Counted from the first letter of the stretch, positions 7,258-15,671 are shown. The stretch is DNA of 30,010 nucleotides from DSWT01 sp035415725 (GCA_035415725.1 DAOOGN010000051.1:1-30010); one strand, 5' to 3'. Numbers and translations: made by a program. Notes: generated by a model from the letters alone, not told the origin.

Positions 7258-8298
7258 CTATTCTTCCAACAGCGACCGACGGCGTAGTTGCCCGCAGGCC
7301 GCCGCAATCGGCACGCCGCGACGCTGGCGCAAGGTGTGGGGGATGCCGGCCTGATCCAGAATGGTGCTAAAGGCGTCCACGGCCTCCGGGGATGAAGGCC
7401 GCTCGGCATACTCCGGCGTGGGATTTAGTTGGATCAGATTGACATGGACGGGGATGCCGGCAAAGCGGGCGACCAGCGCCCCGGCCTGCTCGCGCGTGTC
7501 GTTGAGGCCGTCGATCATCACCCACTCCAGCATCACACGGCGTTGGGTGATGGCCGTGTACGTCCGGAGTGCATCGCACAAATCATCCAGAGGATAGCGC
7601 CGGTTGAGGGGCAGGAGCGCGTCGCGGACGGCGTCGGTGGCGGCGTGGAGCGAGACCGCCAGGTTGATACGCAGTTTTTCGCCTGCCAGCCGCTCGATGC
7701 CCGGGACGATGCCCACGGTACTGAGCGTGATACGCCGTTCGACGAAGCCCATGCCGCGTGGATCGCACAGGCGACGGAGGGCGGTCAGGGTGTTGTCGTA
7801 GTTCAAAAGCGGTTCGCCCATCCCCATCAGCACGAAATTGGTGAGGGTTTGCCCGTTCGTCGCCAAAATCCGCTGCGCGTGAAGCACCTGGGCGACGATC
7901 TCAGCGGCCCTGAGCTGCCGCATGAACCCCATCTGCCCGGTGGCGCAGAAGCGACAGGCGCAAGCACAGCCGACCTGCGTGGAGATACACGCGCTGTGCC
8001 GGTGGCGGTAACGCATGATGACCACCTCCACCCGCTCCCCGTCGGCCAATTGCAGGAGGTCCTTGCGTGTCGAACCGTCGGCGGTGAACTGTGAATCCAC
8101 CGCCTGGGGAAGTTCGAGGGTCATCTCGGCGCGAAGGCGCGCTTGCAAGGTTTGGGGAAGGGTGGGGGGCAGCGCGGTGAAGTCGGTGGGGATGCAGCGG
8201 TAGAGCCACTTCCACACCGTCCGCGCGTGGACGGCGGGGACGCCCCATGCCGTGAACAACGTCTCAAGGGCGACCAGGTCCAGATCGTACAGGTTCAT
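7258..8298 (-). CDS. rlmN: Dual-specificity RNA methyltransferase RlmN (radical SAM)
   Basis: RlmN makes 2-methyladenosine at 23S rRNA A2503 and at A37 of some tRNAs, by a radical SAM mechanism. The 346-residue product has the Fe-S motif CACACRFC (Cys111, Cys115, Cys118), MGMGEPLLN (158-166), LSTVGIVPG (192-200), and the two methyl-relay cysteines expected in the family: Cys104 (ACISTQVGC) and Cys335 (AAACGQL). The length matches the family when the ATG at 8298 is used. A TTG at 8349 would add residues with no family counterpart. No strong ribosome-binding site is seen. Its expression must start within about 55 nt after the terminator at 8353-8393 or come from read-through. Confidence 0.95.
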   Translation of the reverse strand: MNLYDLDLVALETLFTAWGVPAVHARTVWKWLYRCIPTDFTALPPTLPQTLQARLRAEMTLELPQAVDSQFTADGSTRKDLLQLADGERVEVVIMRYRHRHSACISTQVGCACACRFCATGQMGFMRQLRAAEIVAQVLHAQRILATNGQTLTNFVLMGMGEPLLNYDNTLTALRRLCDPRGMGFVERRITLSTVGIVPGIERLAGEKLRINLAVSLHAATDAVRDALLPLNRRYPLDDLCDALRTYTAITQRRVMLEWVMIDGLNDTREQAGALVARFAGIPVHVNLIQLNPTPEYAERPSSPEAVDAFSTILDQAGIPHTLRQRRGVPIAAACGQLRRRSLLEE

Positions 8299-8347
8299 GG
8301 GCAAAAAAGTCGTCACCGAACCGGCGGAAGCATGCCGATGGGGGTAC

Positions 8348-8393
8348 AAAAAGATCAGGCGCCACGCATGGATAAGATGCGTGGCGCCTGATC
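8348..8393 (-). terminator. Rho-independent terminator of the LysM gene
   Basis: There is a perfect 17-bp stem: 8353-8369 (GATCAGGCGCCACGCAT) pairs with 8377-8393 around a 7-nt loop. On the minus strand it is followed at once by TTTTT (8352-8348). It sits 11 nt past the stop codon of the LysM gene, so it is a textbook intrinsic terminator for that transcript. Confidence 0.93.
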
Positions 8394-8403
8394 CAGGGTA
8401 GGT

Positions 8404-8865
8404 TTATGGGCTGGGGATGCACAACATATCGCCAACGCGAATGTAGTTCAGGTTGTGAAGGCTGTTACACTCGGCGATGCGCCACATGCTCACGCCATAC
8501 TTGAGCGAAATCCGGTAGAGATTGTCGCCGGTCACGACGGTGTAATAGTGGGCGCAGGTGCATGTCGACGGTTGGGGTGTCACATCCTGACGGGCGCAGA
8601 CCGGGCCGGGCGGCAGTAAGGCCGGTACATTCGGGATGGCAAGCACTTGACCGGGGAAAATCCAATTCGGATACGGAACCGGGTTGACGTTAAGAATCGC
8701 ATTGGGGCTGACGCCATACGCACGGGCGATACAGTAGATCGTCTCGCCGGCTTTGACGACGTGGTTGACGATGATGCTGCTCGATGCAGGTTGGGCATAC
8801 ACCGGCGCGCTGGAGAGCAGCAACAGTCCGAGAACAAGCAACAACACGGGAAATACTCTACGCAT
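8404..8865 (-). CDS. Secreted protein with two LysM domains
   Basis: This 153-residue protein has a signal peptide (MRRVFPVLLLVLGLLLLSS...VYAQ, cleavage near residue 25) and two LysM repeats. The first is about 35-78 (HVVKAGETIYCIARAYGV...GQVLAIP) and the second about 106-152 (YTVVTGDNLYRISLKYGV...GDMLCIP). LysM domains bind N-acetylglucosamine-containing glycans such as peptidoglycan. No catalytic domain is present, so it is a binding or structural wall protein. Each repeat has cysteines that could form disulfides. AAAGGAGG precedes ATG 8865, and a strong terminator follows the gene, so it is probably a single-gene transcript. Confidence 0.88.
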   Translation of the reverse strand: MRRVFPVLLLVLGLLLLSSAPVYAQPASSSIIVNHVVKAGETIYCIARAYGVSPNAILNVNPVPYPNWIFPGQVLAIPNVPALLPPGPVCARQDVTPQPSTCTCAHYYTVVTGDNLYRISLKYGVSMWRIAECNSLHNLNYIRVGDMLCIPSP

Positions 8866-9302
8866 GGAATGCCTCCTTTCAAATCATAAGGGTATGTTTC
8901 AAATAAGCCTCTTGTGGGCGTGTTTTTGACGTTTGAAACGAGCACAAGACCCTAGACTACCACTGAAATGCAATATATCCAAATCATAAGATTCGTAGCC
9001 AAGCTCTGGTCAATGAGGGGACCGGCCTCTAACGTTGATTGAGCATTTTTCCGGGCGCCTGATATCCCCATGCCGCGCCAGGACATTCTTGTCTTGCGAC
9101 CTCCTTTGACCGTGAAGGGCATCCTTTTGATGGTGGCCCTAACCATACCCCACTGAGCGGCTCGAAAATGCCTCAAGTTGAGGACTCCCCCGTCGTTTAC
9201 CTTTTTTCAGGAGAGTCAATTATATTTTCTCACCGAATGGTGATTCCGTCAATATCATAATATGTAAAAATGTGTTTCAATTGAGTTAAACCTATGTCAT
9301 TA
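8866..9302. other. 437-bp spacer without a supported gene
   Basis: I see no convincing gene here. GTTTCAAA (8896-8903) and TTTGAAAC (8932-8939) form an 8-bp inverted repeat 28 bp apart, upstream of the LysM gene. CAAATCATAAG occurs twice exactly 100 bp apart (8880-8890 and 8980-8990). A 74-codon minus frame (8952-9176) has no recognisable family or ribosome-binding site. The segment 9180-9300 is AT-rich compared with the neighbouring genes. Confidence 0.5.
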
Positions 9303-11303
9303 TCACATAAACAACAACGGCAAGTACTCCGGCGCTTCGTCGTAAGGGGCGACTGCGCCGGTTGCCACCTGATAGAGCCGCTCGTGGCTCAGGCGCGCGG
9401 CCTCTGCCAGCGGGGCGTAGGGACGGTTGCAGGTATCCAGGAAGCCGATGTTGTAGTTTTCACCGTCGAAGCGTCCCAACGCGGACTGGTCGTAGAGGGT
9501 GAAGTAATGAACGCCCACGCACCAGGGCTGCGCTGCCGCATCTTCCAGATAAACGCGGAACGCTTTCCCCCGGTCGGCCTGCGTCGGCACGTGCCCGATG
9601 CCGCTGGCGGGCAGTCCCACATCCAGCGCGCCGAAGTGCCACTCGCCGATCATGATGGGCAAATCGAGCCGGGTGTTGATCTGCGCCATTTCCTCGGCCG
9701 GCACGCGCGTTCTGTAGCAGTTCATGCTGAAGACGTCAAAGCTACGCATTCCCTTGATGGCCCACGCGGGCGGAACGGTGTAATAGCGAATCCCCAGGTT
9801 GAGGTGATGTGGGTCCACCTCGCGGCACGCGGCGCTCAGACCGCTGAACAGTCTCTCGACCATGATCGCGCTGAAATCTGCCAGGTCGGCCTGCGCGCGC
9901 GCGGTCAGCGGGATATTCCACTCGCCTTCGGCCAGCGCCGCGAAGGTGACGCCGATTTGCCAGGCATCGGACAGTCGCTCTTCGTCGCCGTAGCGTCCGC
10001 GCAGGAAGATGCTGAGCGCCTGGCGCGTGTAGCACTTGGGGGTATTGAACAGCATGCCGGCGGCAGGCGTCTCCTGGGCGAAACCCCAATCGGGTTCGTT
10101 CATCAGAAAGTAGCCGATGAAGGCCGGATCGTCGCGGGTCTCGCGCAACTGCTCGGCGAACGCCGCTTTCGCACGCTCGCCATCAGGATGAAAAACGTCG
10201 GGGAAGTCGCGGTAGACGGTGGGGACCGAGAGCGCACGCCCATCCAGCGGGCGCACATAGGGGACTTGAGCGTCGCGCGCGATGCGCCAGTCGGACCAGT
10301 TAGCGACGGTGTTGAAGCCAAATTGACGCAGTAATCCCACGGTCATAGTGCTCCACTTGTCGTGGGCAGCCTCCGGTCCGAAAGCGCGGATGAAGTTGGC
10401 TTTGAGGTAGTCGAAGGCGCGCCCTTCGCCGCGCTCGTGATGCGCCTGGGCATAAGGTCCATCGGCGTCAGGGAGCCATGTCAGCGCCGCTTCCAGCCCC
10501 TCGTAGGCTGTATCAATGCCCAAACTGACACAATCCAGCCCGGATGACCAGAAGGCGTAGCCGTCGGGATCGACGAGCCACCAGCGTGATGGATCGCGCT
10601 GGGTGCGGAAAAAACCCGTAGCGGCGAAACGTTTTCCGAGCCACCCGCCCCAACGTGAGAAGTCCTGCGGCAGGCGTTGTTCCGGCGCGGCAGCAAGCTG
10701 TGTTTGCAGGCGCTCTGTCACTTCTGCGGGATGGCGACTCTTGGTCGGCCACTCGTGGAGCGTGCTCTGCCCCATTTCGTCGAGTAGTTTGCCCGCGGGA
10801 AGGGTTAGCGTCGTCAATAAAGGCGGCTCCTCGGCGGTCGCGGTGATCGGGGTAAGGCAGAAGCGCACCGGTTGCGGTCCTTTGCGTAATACCCCAAGGC
10901 GCAGTCGATCCACTTTACGCAAATCCACGCGCTGACCGCCGCAAAGCGGTTTGAGCCACGCCCCCTCGCGCTCGTAGCGCCAGCGATTTTGATTCACTGC
11001 TTCCAACGGCATACGCAGCCGCGCTGTACATTGGGTAATCAAGCCGTAACTCAGCACAAATGTTGGGCCTTCCGCGCCTTCTTGCAAATACAGCGCGAAG
11101 ACGGCAAGCTGGTTGCCGTCGAGCAGCGTATCGGCGGTGAGATACCGTGCGTCGGCCAGCGCCCCGCAGGGAAAGGTGTAGGACAGCCCCGCGCCGATTT
11201 CCTGGGCGAGATACATCGTCGCGCCAGCGAGGGGGGCCGGGGTGTCTTCTTGGTGGAGCCGGCCTAATAGATGGGCCGGTGTTAAGACTAAAGGTAGTTT
11301 CAT
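9303..11303 (-). CDS. Clan GH-A-like glycoside hydrolase (agarase/GH50-like)
   Basis: This 666-residue protein has no signal peptide. Its N-terminal third (about 1-215) looks like a beta-rich domain. The rest is a probable TIM-barrel hydrolase, starting with RWWLVDPDGYAFWSSGLDCV (about 240-260), a wording typical of GH50/agarase-like enzymes. The expected two acidic residues are Glu403 in FLMNEPDWGF (acid/base) and Glu554 in IMIGEWHFGA (nucleophile), placed as in clan GH-A. The glycan substrate is not predictable from this. ATG 11303 follows AGGAGG; a TTG at 11351 lies in the repeat-containing spacer. Its neighbours, an MFS transporter and an SH3 protein on the same strand, suggest intracellular processing of an imported saccharide. 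Confidence 0.75.
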   Translation of the reverse strand: MKLPLVLTPAHLLGRLHQEDTPAPLAGATMYLAQEIGAGLSYTFPCGALADARYLTADTLLDGNQLAVFALYLQEGAEGPTFVLSYGLITQCTARLRMPLEAVNQNRWRYEREGAWLKPLCGGQRVDLRKVDRLRLGVLRKGPQPVRFCLTPITATAEEPPLLTTLTLPAGKLLDEMGQSTLHEWPTKSRHPAEVTERLQTQLAAAPEQRLPQDFSRWGGWLGKRFAATGFFRTQRDPSRWWLVDPDGYAFWSSGLDCVSLGIDTAYEGLEAALTWLPDADGPYAQAHHERGEGRAFDYLKANFIRAFGPEAAHDKWSTMTVGLLRQFGFNTVANWSDWRIARDAQVPYVRPLDGRALSVPTVYRDFPDVFHPDGERAKAAFAEQLRETRDDPAFIGYFLMNEPDWGFAQETPAAGMLFNTPKCYTRQALSIFLRGRYGDEERLSDAWQIGVTFAALAEGEWNIPLTARAQADLADFSAIMVERLFSGLSAACREVDPHHLNLGIRYYTVPPAWAIKGMRSFDVFSMNCYRTRVPAEEMAQINTRLDLPIMIGEWHFGALDVGLPASGIGHVPTQADRGKAFRVYLEDAAAQPWCVGVHYFTLYDQSALGRFDGENYNIGFLDTCNRPYAPLAEAARLSHERLYQVATGAVAPYDEAPEYLPLLFM

Positions 11304-11319
11304 GCGTCCTTTTCCTCCT

Positions 11320-11385
11320 AAAATAGTCTGTTTTGTAGAGCGAATTACCAATTCACCCTGCGCCGCGAGTGGCCGACTCGCGCTA
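11320..11385. repeat. Spacer repeat with GTAGGGCGAAT-like palindrome, copy B
   Basis: AAATAGTCTGTTTTGTAG leads into a degenerate palindrome (11335-11361) and then GCGAGTGGCCGACTCGC. The same order of blocks occurs at 12011-12078, upstream of the next gene of the cluster. Each block sits just before a ribosome-binding site on the minus strand. Confidence 0.65.
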
Positions 11386-11413
11386 CCAGCCCTATCAGCC
11401 GCCGCTCCTTGCG

Positions 11414-11992
11414 CTACCTTGTGGCGCGGATGGCGGTGTTGGCGACTTCAGCGGCCAGGACCGGCGGGTTTGCAACAGGGGCGGCGTCGGATGTAAGGGT
11501 TGGAGATACCGGCGTAGCAGTCGCCAGATTGTACGGCGTGACGAGAGGCCCGTAGACATAGGCCGTCGCGTCGTTATAGGCGATCTGCCACCAATCGCCG
11601 TCATGACCGATGAGGGGGGCCTGCATTCCAGGGTCGAGATACCCTAGTCGCTCATAGGTCGTGCCCGGTCCCTGGCGGACGTTGACTCCATCGGTGCCGG
11701 CCACAATGTACGGCGTCGGTGTAGGTGGGGCGGACGTAGCCGTCGGCGCGGGCGTGTGGGTCGGCGTCGCTGTATTGGTCGGCTTGGGAAGCGGCACCAA
11801 AGTGACGGTGGGCCGTAGGGGTATGGTAACGCTTGCCGGGGGCGTGACGCCCTGGTCAGGAGAGGCTTGCTTCGCCTCCGGCCTGAATCCATACCAGACG
11901 AGGGCGATGCCCACAGCAATGATCAGCAGCCAGCCTACGATCAGCCAAAGGTCACGCCTCGGATTGCGTTGAACCAGCCAATTTCCATTCAT
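11414..11992 (-). CDS. Membrane-anchored SH3b-domain protein
   Basis: This 192-residue protein has an N-in single membrane helix (about 15-36), a Pro/Thr-rich linker (about 45-95) and one bacterial SH3 domain (about 96-153: VAGTDGVNVRQGPGTTYERLGYLDPG...GDWWQIAYNDATAYVYGPLV). A low-complexity Ala/Thr/Pro tail follows. SH3b domains generally bind peptidoglycan or other wall ligands, so it is probably an extracytoplasmic wall-associated protein. ATG 11992 has GAGGAGG 8 nt upstream. It lies between the MFS transporter and the glycoside hydrolase genes, all in one direction, with repeat-bearing gaps of 82 and 110 nt. Confidence 0.82.
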   Translation of the reverse strand: MNGNWLVQRNPRRDLWLIVGWLLIIAVGIALVWYGFRPEAKQASPDQGVTPPASVTIPLRPTVTLVPLPKPTNTATPTHTPAPTATSAPPTPTPYIVAGTDGVNVRQGPGTTYERLGYLDPGMQAPLIGHDGDWWQIAYNDATAYVYGPLVTPYNLATATPVSPTLTSDAAPVANPPVLAAEVANTAIRATR

Positions 11993-12010
11993 CGTGCGCA
12001 CCTCCTCATA

Positions 12011-12078
12011 TAAAATAGTCGGTTTTGTAGGGTGAATGGGGCCATTCGCCTGCACTGCGAGTGACCCACTCGCTCTAC
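12011..12078. repeat. Spacer repeat with GTAGGGCGAAT-like palindrome, copy C
   Basis: TAAAATAGTCGGTTTTGTAG leads into GGTGAATGGGGCCATTCGCC (palindrome at 12027-12053) and then GCGAGTGACCCACTCGC. This is the same block order as 11320-11385. It overlaps the last few codons of the MFS gene. Confidence 0.65.
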
Positions 12079-13319
12079 CTTTGCATCCCTCCGCCGGTGA
12101 ACACCGGTTCATTGGGTTTTCGCAGGTAGCGGATAATCACACCAAACACCGCCAGGTCCAGGAGTAAACTCGCCCCAACAATGAACATGGTCACGTGGGG
12201 GCTGACGGATTCGAACAACTGTCCGATCAACCAGGGGGTGAACATGCCGCCGCTGCTCGCGCCGACAAAAAACCAGGCCGTAGTTTTCCCTGTGGTCGCC
12301 ATGTGACGCCCGGCGAAGGAGATCATCATCGGGAAGAGGGACGCCATCGAGAACCCTGCGCCAAACGTGCCGATCCACAACGCCGACGGCGCGGCGGGCC
12401 AGGCGATGATGACGAGCACGCTGAGCAGACCGCCGATCAGATCGCCGAACAGTAAAACGCGCGGTCGCAGGCGCGCCGCCAGGGGAATGGAGAGCAACCG
12501 TCCCAGGGTCAAAGCTCCCCAAAATGTCGATGTCAGGTAGGCGGCCGTGGTAGCGTCACCGAGGCCGGTCGCCCTGGCATAGGTCGCAATCCATCCTCCA
12601 AAACTGCCCTCTGCTCCCACGTAGAGAAAGAAGAAAATGGCGAACAACACGACGAGCAGAGCCTGGGGAAGCTGTGATACGGACGCCGCGGCCTCTTCCG
12701 CCCCGGAGCGCGCCGCCGCCGGGGTCGACGGGCTGGGCAAGCGCAGCAGTGCGACAGCCACAGGCAGCATCAGCAGCGCCAGAATCCAATAAGCCCAGGT
12801 TATACCGCCGGTGCTGTTCGAGATTTGCGCCACAATAATCGGCGACAGAAAAGCACCCAGGCCAAAGAAAAAATGCAAGGCGTTCATATAGGGGCCGACT
12901 TTTTCGCCGTGCAGCCAGACCAGCAGGGTGTTGCCGCCCACGTCCACTGCTCCCTCGAACATGCCCAACAGCAACAACACGATGGTCAGAATCCACAGGA
13001 TGGGGATCAACGGCACGAGCGCCATGCTGAGCGCCATCAACAGCAGCACGCTTCCCATCACCGGATTGCCTGAGCGTCGGTCGTACACCCGCCCGCCGAA
13101 GAATGAACCGAGCAGGTACCCGAATGAGCGGGTCGTGAACACGTAGCTGATCTGGCTCAGGACGGCGCCTGTGTTCCTTGCCAGGTCGGTCAGCGTCGGT
13201 CCAAGGGAGGCTGTCGTCAGCCCCAAAGCAACAAAAGCCGCACAATAGCCAATGGTGACCAACATGCGTGTCTGGTCCGTGGCTACACGAGAGGGGTTAG
13301 TTGTGTCGAGTATGGGCAT
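12075..13319 (-). CDS. Major facilitator superfamily transporter
   Basis: This 414-residue MFS permease has about 12 predicted membrane helices in two halves, with a soluble loop near 200-215 (PSPSTPAAARSGAEEAAAS). The A-like motif GGRVYDRRSGNPVMGS lies between helices 2 and 3, and SIPLAARLRPRVLLFGD is the equivalent in the second half. The overall look (LGLTTASLGPTLTDLARNTG, FEGAVDVGGNTLLVW, NALHFFFGLGAFLSPII) resembles the FucP/MFSD4-type sugar branch of MFS, but the substrate is inferred mainly from the adjacent glycoside hydrolase. ATG 13319 follows AGGAGA. Confidence 0.85.
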   Translation of the reverse strand: MPILDTTNPSRVATDQTRMLVTIGYCAAFVALGLTTASLGPTLTDLARNTGAVLSQISYVFTTRSFGYLLGSFFGGRVYDRRSGNPVMGSVLLLMALSMALVPLIPILWILTIVLLLLGMFEGAVDVGGNTLLVWLHGEKVGPYMNALHFFFGLGAFLSPIIVAQISNSTGGITWAYWILALLMLPVAVALLRLPSPSTPAAARSGAEEAAASVSQLPQALLVVLFAIFFFLYVGAEGSFGGWIATYARATGLGDATTAAYLTSTFWGALTLGRLLSIPLAARLRPRVLLFGDLIGGLLSVLVIIAWPAAPSALWIGTFGAGFSMASLFPMMISFAGRHMATTGKTTAWFFVGASSGGMFTPWLIGQLFESVSPHVTMFIVGASLLLDLAVFGVIIRYLRKPNEPVFTGGGMQR

Positions 13320-13338
13320 AGTTCTCCTGAAAAAATAA

Positions 13339-13408
13339 GAAATGAGAAATTAGAAATGAGAAATTAGAAATGAGAAATTAGAAATGAGAAATTAGAAATG
13401 AGAAATTA
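13339..13408. repeat. Five tandem copies of a 14-bp unit
   Basis: GAAATGAGAAATTA is repeated exactly five times in a row, followed by a degenerate sixth copy. It lies 20 bp upstream of the MFS start codon, in the gap to the histidine phosphatase gene. Confidence 0.97.
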
Positions 13409-13461
13409 GAAAATGGAAATGAGATTGAAGAATGATTTTACAGCTTATCATGTTTTTGTCT

Positions 13462-14184
13462 CTAGGTGATGAGTGCTCTGGGCAGAAAGTCCACGCGATT
13501 CATGTAGATGACCCGGATGCGGTTGGGAGCACAGTCTATGCGGGTGATGCCGGCGTTGTTCATTACAAAGCGACAACATGGCCCCAAAGGCTGCCCCAGG
13601 ATCGCCGCCAGGAGGTAACTGTAGAAGCCGCCATGCGTTACCAGAGCGATGTGGTCTTCGGTTTCACTATGACGTGACAACAGCAAGTCAAAGAGACGCT
13701 GTGCTCGGGGTGGAATTTCGACATCCTCTTCCACGGGACGGTTCCACCAACCCTTATTGTCGACATCGTCCGGTAAAATCAAGTCGGGGTAATGCGCGGC
13801 AAAGTATTCCCTGGTCTTACCCGGCAAGCCGGTGAGAACGCCGGTCTCAGGGTCCTTCATGTAGATGCCAGTGGTCTCGTGGGCGTCGCGCAGTCCGACG
13901 AGCGGCAATCCGAGCGCGTGAGCTATGATCACGCCGGTCGCTACGGCGCGCACCATCAAACTACAATAGACGTGCGTGATGTCGAAACCGGCGACATTTT
14001 GTGGGTCATGGGCCTGATTGGCAAAGGTCGGATCGGAATGTTGCAAAAACCCTGCCACCAATGCCGCTTGCTGCCGTCCGACAGTCGTCAATTCCGGGTC
14101 CGGGCTACGTCCCAGGCTAGAGCCTGTGTATTCGAAAAGCTGGTTATTCTCCGATTGTCCGTGGCGGATGAGATAAAGTTGCAT
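13462..14184 (-). CDS. Histidine phosphatase family protein
   Basis: This 240-residue enzyme belongs to the phosphoglycerate mutase/histidine phosphatase superfamily. The catalytic RHG is at residues 7-9 (His8 takes the phosphate), Arg79 in CSLMVRAVAT and Glu103 in AHETTG fit the phosphate pocket and acid, and the second histidine is His184 in LVTHGGF. It is longer than small alpha-ribazole-phosphatase types, and the substrate is unknown. I chose ATG 14184 because the family begins directly with xLYLIRHG; upstream in-frame codons encode unrelated residues. It is followed by the MFS gene after 142 nt. Confidence 0.88.
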   Translation of the reverse strand: MQLYLIRHGQSENNQLFEYTGSSLGRSPDPELTTVGRQQAALVAGFLQHSDPTFANQAHDPQNVAGFDITHVYCSLMVRAVATGVIIAHALGLPLVGLRDAHETTGIYMKDPETGVLTGLPGKTREYFAAHYPDLILPDDVDNKGWWNRPVEEDVEIPPRAQRLFDLLLSRHSETEDHIALVTHGGFYSYLLAAILGQPLGPCCRFVMNNAGITRIDCAPNRIRVIYMNRVDFLPRALIT

Positions 14185-14494
14185 AAGATCTCTCTGAACG
14201 AGCCTCTCTTTCTGTTGACAACATCCCGGACAAAACTGTAGCCGATTTTGGCGAATGTGCAAATGGGGCAGGATAGCTTCGCAGGAATTCAGCATGGATG
14301 AAGTGCTGACTCTCCTGAAATAACTTGGTTTTTCCAAAGTGCGCGAAATTTCGCCCCGCTTCAGGCTGATATGAGGGCTTTTCTATGCTCAATGAATGGC
14401 GAAATAGGCCTTTTTTGAAAAATTGTCCCACTTTCAAATAGAGAGTGGCAAACTGACCTTTTTTCAGTGGCGTCAGATGGGATGGGTTTGACAA
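14185..14494. other. 310-bp divergent spacer, no gene seen
   Basis: This lies between the histidine phosphatase (-) and the transposase remnant (+). I see no convincing gene or RNA. Several T-rich stretches (for example CTTTTTTGAAAAATTG near 14410-14430) occur, with no clear stem. Confidence 0.5.
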
Positions 14495-14731
14495 ATGCAG
14501 CATCTACGGCACACTGGCCTTTACACTTCCAAGCACGCTTCCTGGATGAACCAGGTCGAGATATGGCTCAGCGTTTTGGTGCACAAGGTGCTCAAACGTG
14601 GCAACTTTACCTCGCGCGACGAGTTGAAATGTAAAATGTTGGCTTTGGTTGCATACTATAATCGCATTATGGCTAAACCGTTCAAATGGTTCGAAGGAGG
14701 TTCATTCGATGAAAATTCTATTCGGCCCTAA
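14495..14731 (+). pseudogene. IS630-family transposase remnant (C-terminal end)
   Basis: The translation TSKHASWMNQVEIWLSVLVH then KVLKRGNFTSRDELKCKMLA and YYNRIMAKPFKW is the conserved C-terminal end of IS630-family DDE transposases (the usual wording is TPKHASWLNQVEIWF...KVLKRGNFTS...YYNRTMAKPFKW). Only about 60 codons of recognisable family sequence (14525-14689) remain. The N-terminal and central catalytic regions are absent upstream, so it cannot be active. After KPFKW the frame runs into the next gene. No terminal inverted repeat is seen. Its last codons supply the ribosome-binding site of the dehydrogenase gene. Confidence 0.9.
14694..14700 (+). promoter_or_regulatory. Ribosome-binding site inside the transposase remnant
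   Basis: AAGGAGG lies 8 nt before ATG 14709. These bases also encode Phe-Glu-Gly-Gly of the remnant reading frame. This site decides the dehydrogenase start. A TATAAT hexamer at 14657-14662, within the Tyr-Tyr-Asn codons of the remnant, could be its -10 box, though no good -35 is visible. Confidence 0.75.
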
Positions 14732-15671
14732 CCTGATGGGTCTGGAGAAGGCTATCCCCGATCTGCAGGCAAAGTATCCCGGCGTGACATTGGCATATTG
14801 CGGTCGGCGTGAAGATATGCCGGCCATGATCGCCGACGCCGATGTGTACGTGGGCGGGCTGGACCGTGATCTCTTTCTGGCGGCGCGACAGCTCAAATGG
14901 GTGCAATCGCCTAGTTCCGGCGTCAATCATTATCTGGCGATCCCCGAATTGGCGGCGAGCAACGTGATCTTGACCAGTGCAAGCGGTACGCACGCTGCGT
15001 GTCTGGCCGATAGTGTGTTCGGCATGATCCTGGCCTTCACGCGCTGCATTAAGGACTTTGTGCTCAGACAGCAACACCACGAGTGGGCATCCCAGGCGTT
15101 CCGCCCGCAGATGGTCGAGCTGACGGGGAGTACGATGGGCATCATCGGGTTAGGCGCGGTGGGGCGGGCGATAGCGCAGCGTGCAGTGGCCTTCGGGATG
15201 CACGTCGTCGCAGTGGACATCCTGCCTGTAGCGAGACCGGATATCGTCGAGACGCTGTGGGGGCCCGAGCAGCTTCACGAACTGCTGAATGTTTCCGATT
15301 ACGTGGTCGTCGCTGTGCCCTACACCTCTGCAACCGATGGGATGATCGGTGCAGAAGAAATCGCGCAGATGAAGCCCGGTGCCTTGCTGGTGGGCATCTC
15401 GCGGGGGCGCATTATCGACGAGGATGCGCTGACCGCGGCATTGAAGAGCGGTCACCTGCGTGGCGCAGCATTGGACGTCTTTGCGCAGGAGCCACTGCCG
15501 CCCGATAGTGAGCTGTGGGACTTACCCAACGTGCTCATCACGCCACACGCCGCCGGAGGGACCCAGTTTGAGGGACAATATGTTCTCGACATCTTCTATG
15601 AAAACCTCGACCGCTTCTTTCGCGGTGATTTGCCGTTGCGTAACCAGGTGGATAAGCAACGTGGGTTCTAA
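14709..15671 (+). CDS. D-isomer-specific 2-hydroxyacid dehydrogenase
   Basis: This 320-residue NAD(P)-dependent oxidoreductase interconverts a D-2-hydroxyacid and its 2-keto acid. It shows the Rossmann motif GLGAVGRAI (147-155) with Asp170 at the end of beta-2, which favours NAD over NADP. The catalytic Arg232 is in ISRGRIIDE, Glu261 in DVFAQEPLPP and His280 in ITPHAAGG. The substrate (glyoxylate, hydroxypyruvate or another acid) is not determined. The start ATG 14709 is set by AAGGAGG 8 nt upstream; an in-frame upstream start at 14649 would translate transposase-derived DNA. The gene appears to stand alone. Confidence 0.92.
   Translation: MKILFGPNLMGLEKAIPDLQAKYPGVTLAYCGRREDMPAMIADADVYVGGLDRDLFLAARQLKWVQSPSSGVNHYLAIPELAASNVILTSASGTHAACLADSVFGMILAFTRCIKDFVLRQQHHEWASQAFRPQMVELTGSTMGIIGLGAVGRAIAQRAVAFGMHVVAVDILPVARPDIVETLWGPEQLHELLNVSDYVVVAVPYTSATDGMIGAEEIAQMKPGALLVGISRGRIIDEDALTAALKSGHLRGAALDVFAQEPLPPDSELWDLPNVLITPHAAGGTQFEGQYVLDIFYENLDRFFRGDLPLRNQVDKQRGF

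Noticed and set aside
8952..9176. A 74-codon minus-strand frame considered as a transposase fragment
   Set aside because: I could not match it to any transposase motif, and no ribosome-binding site precedes it.
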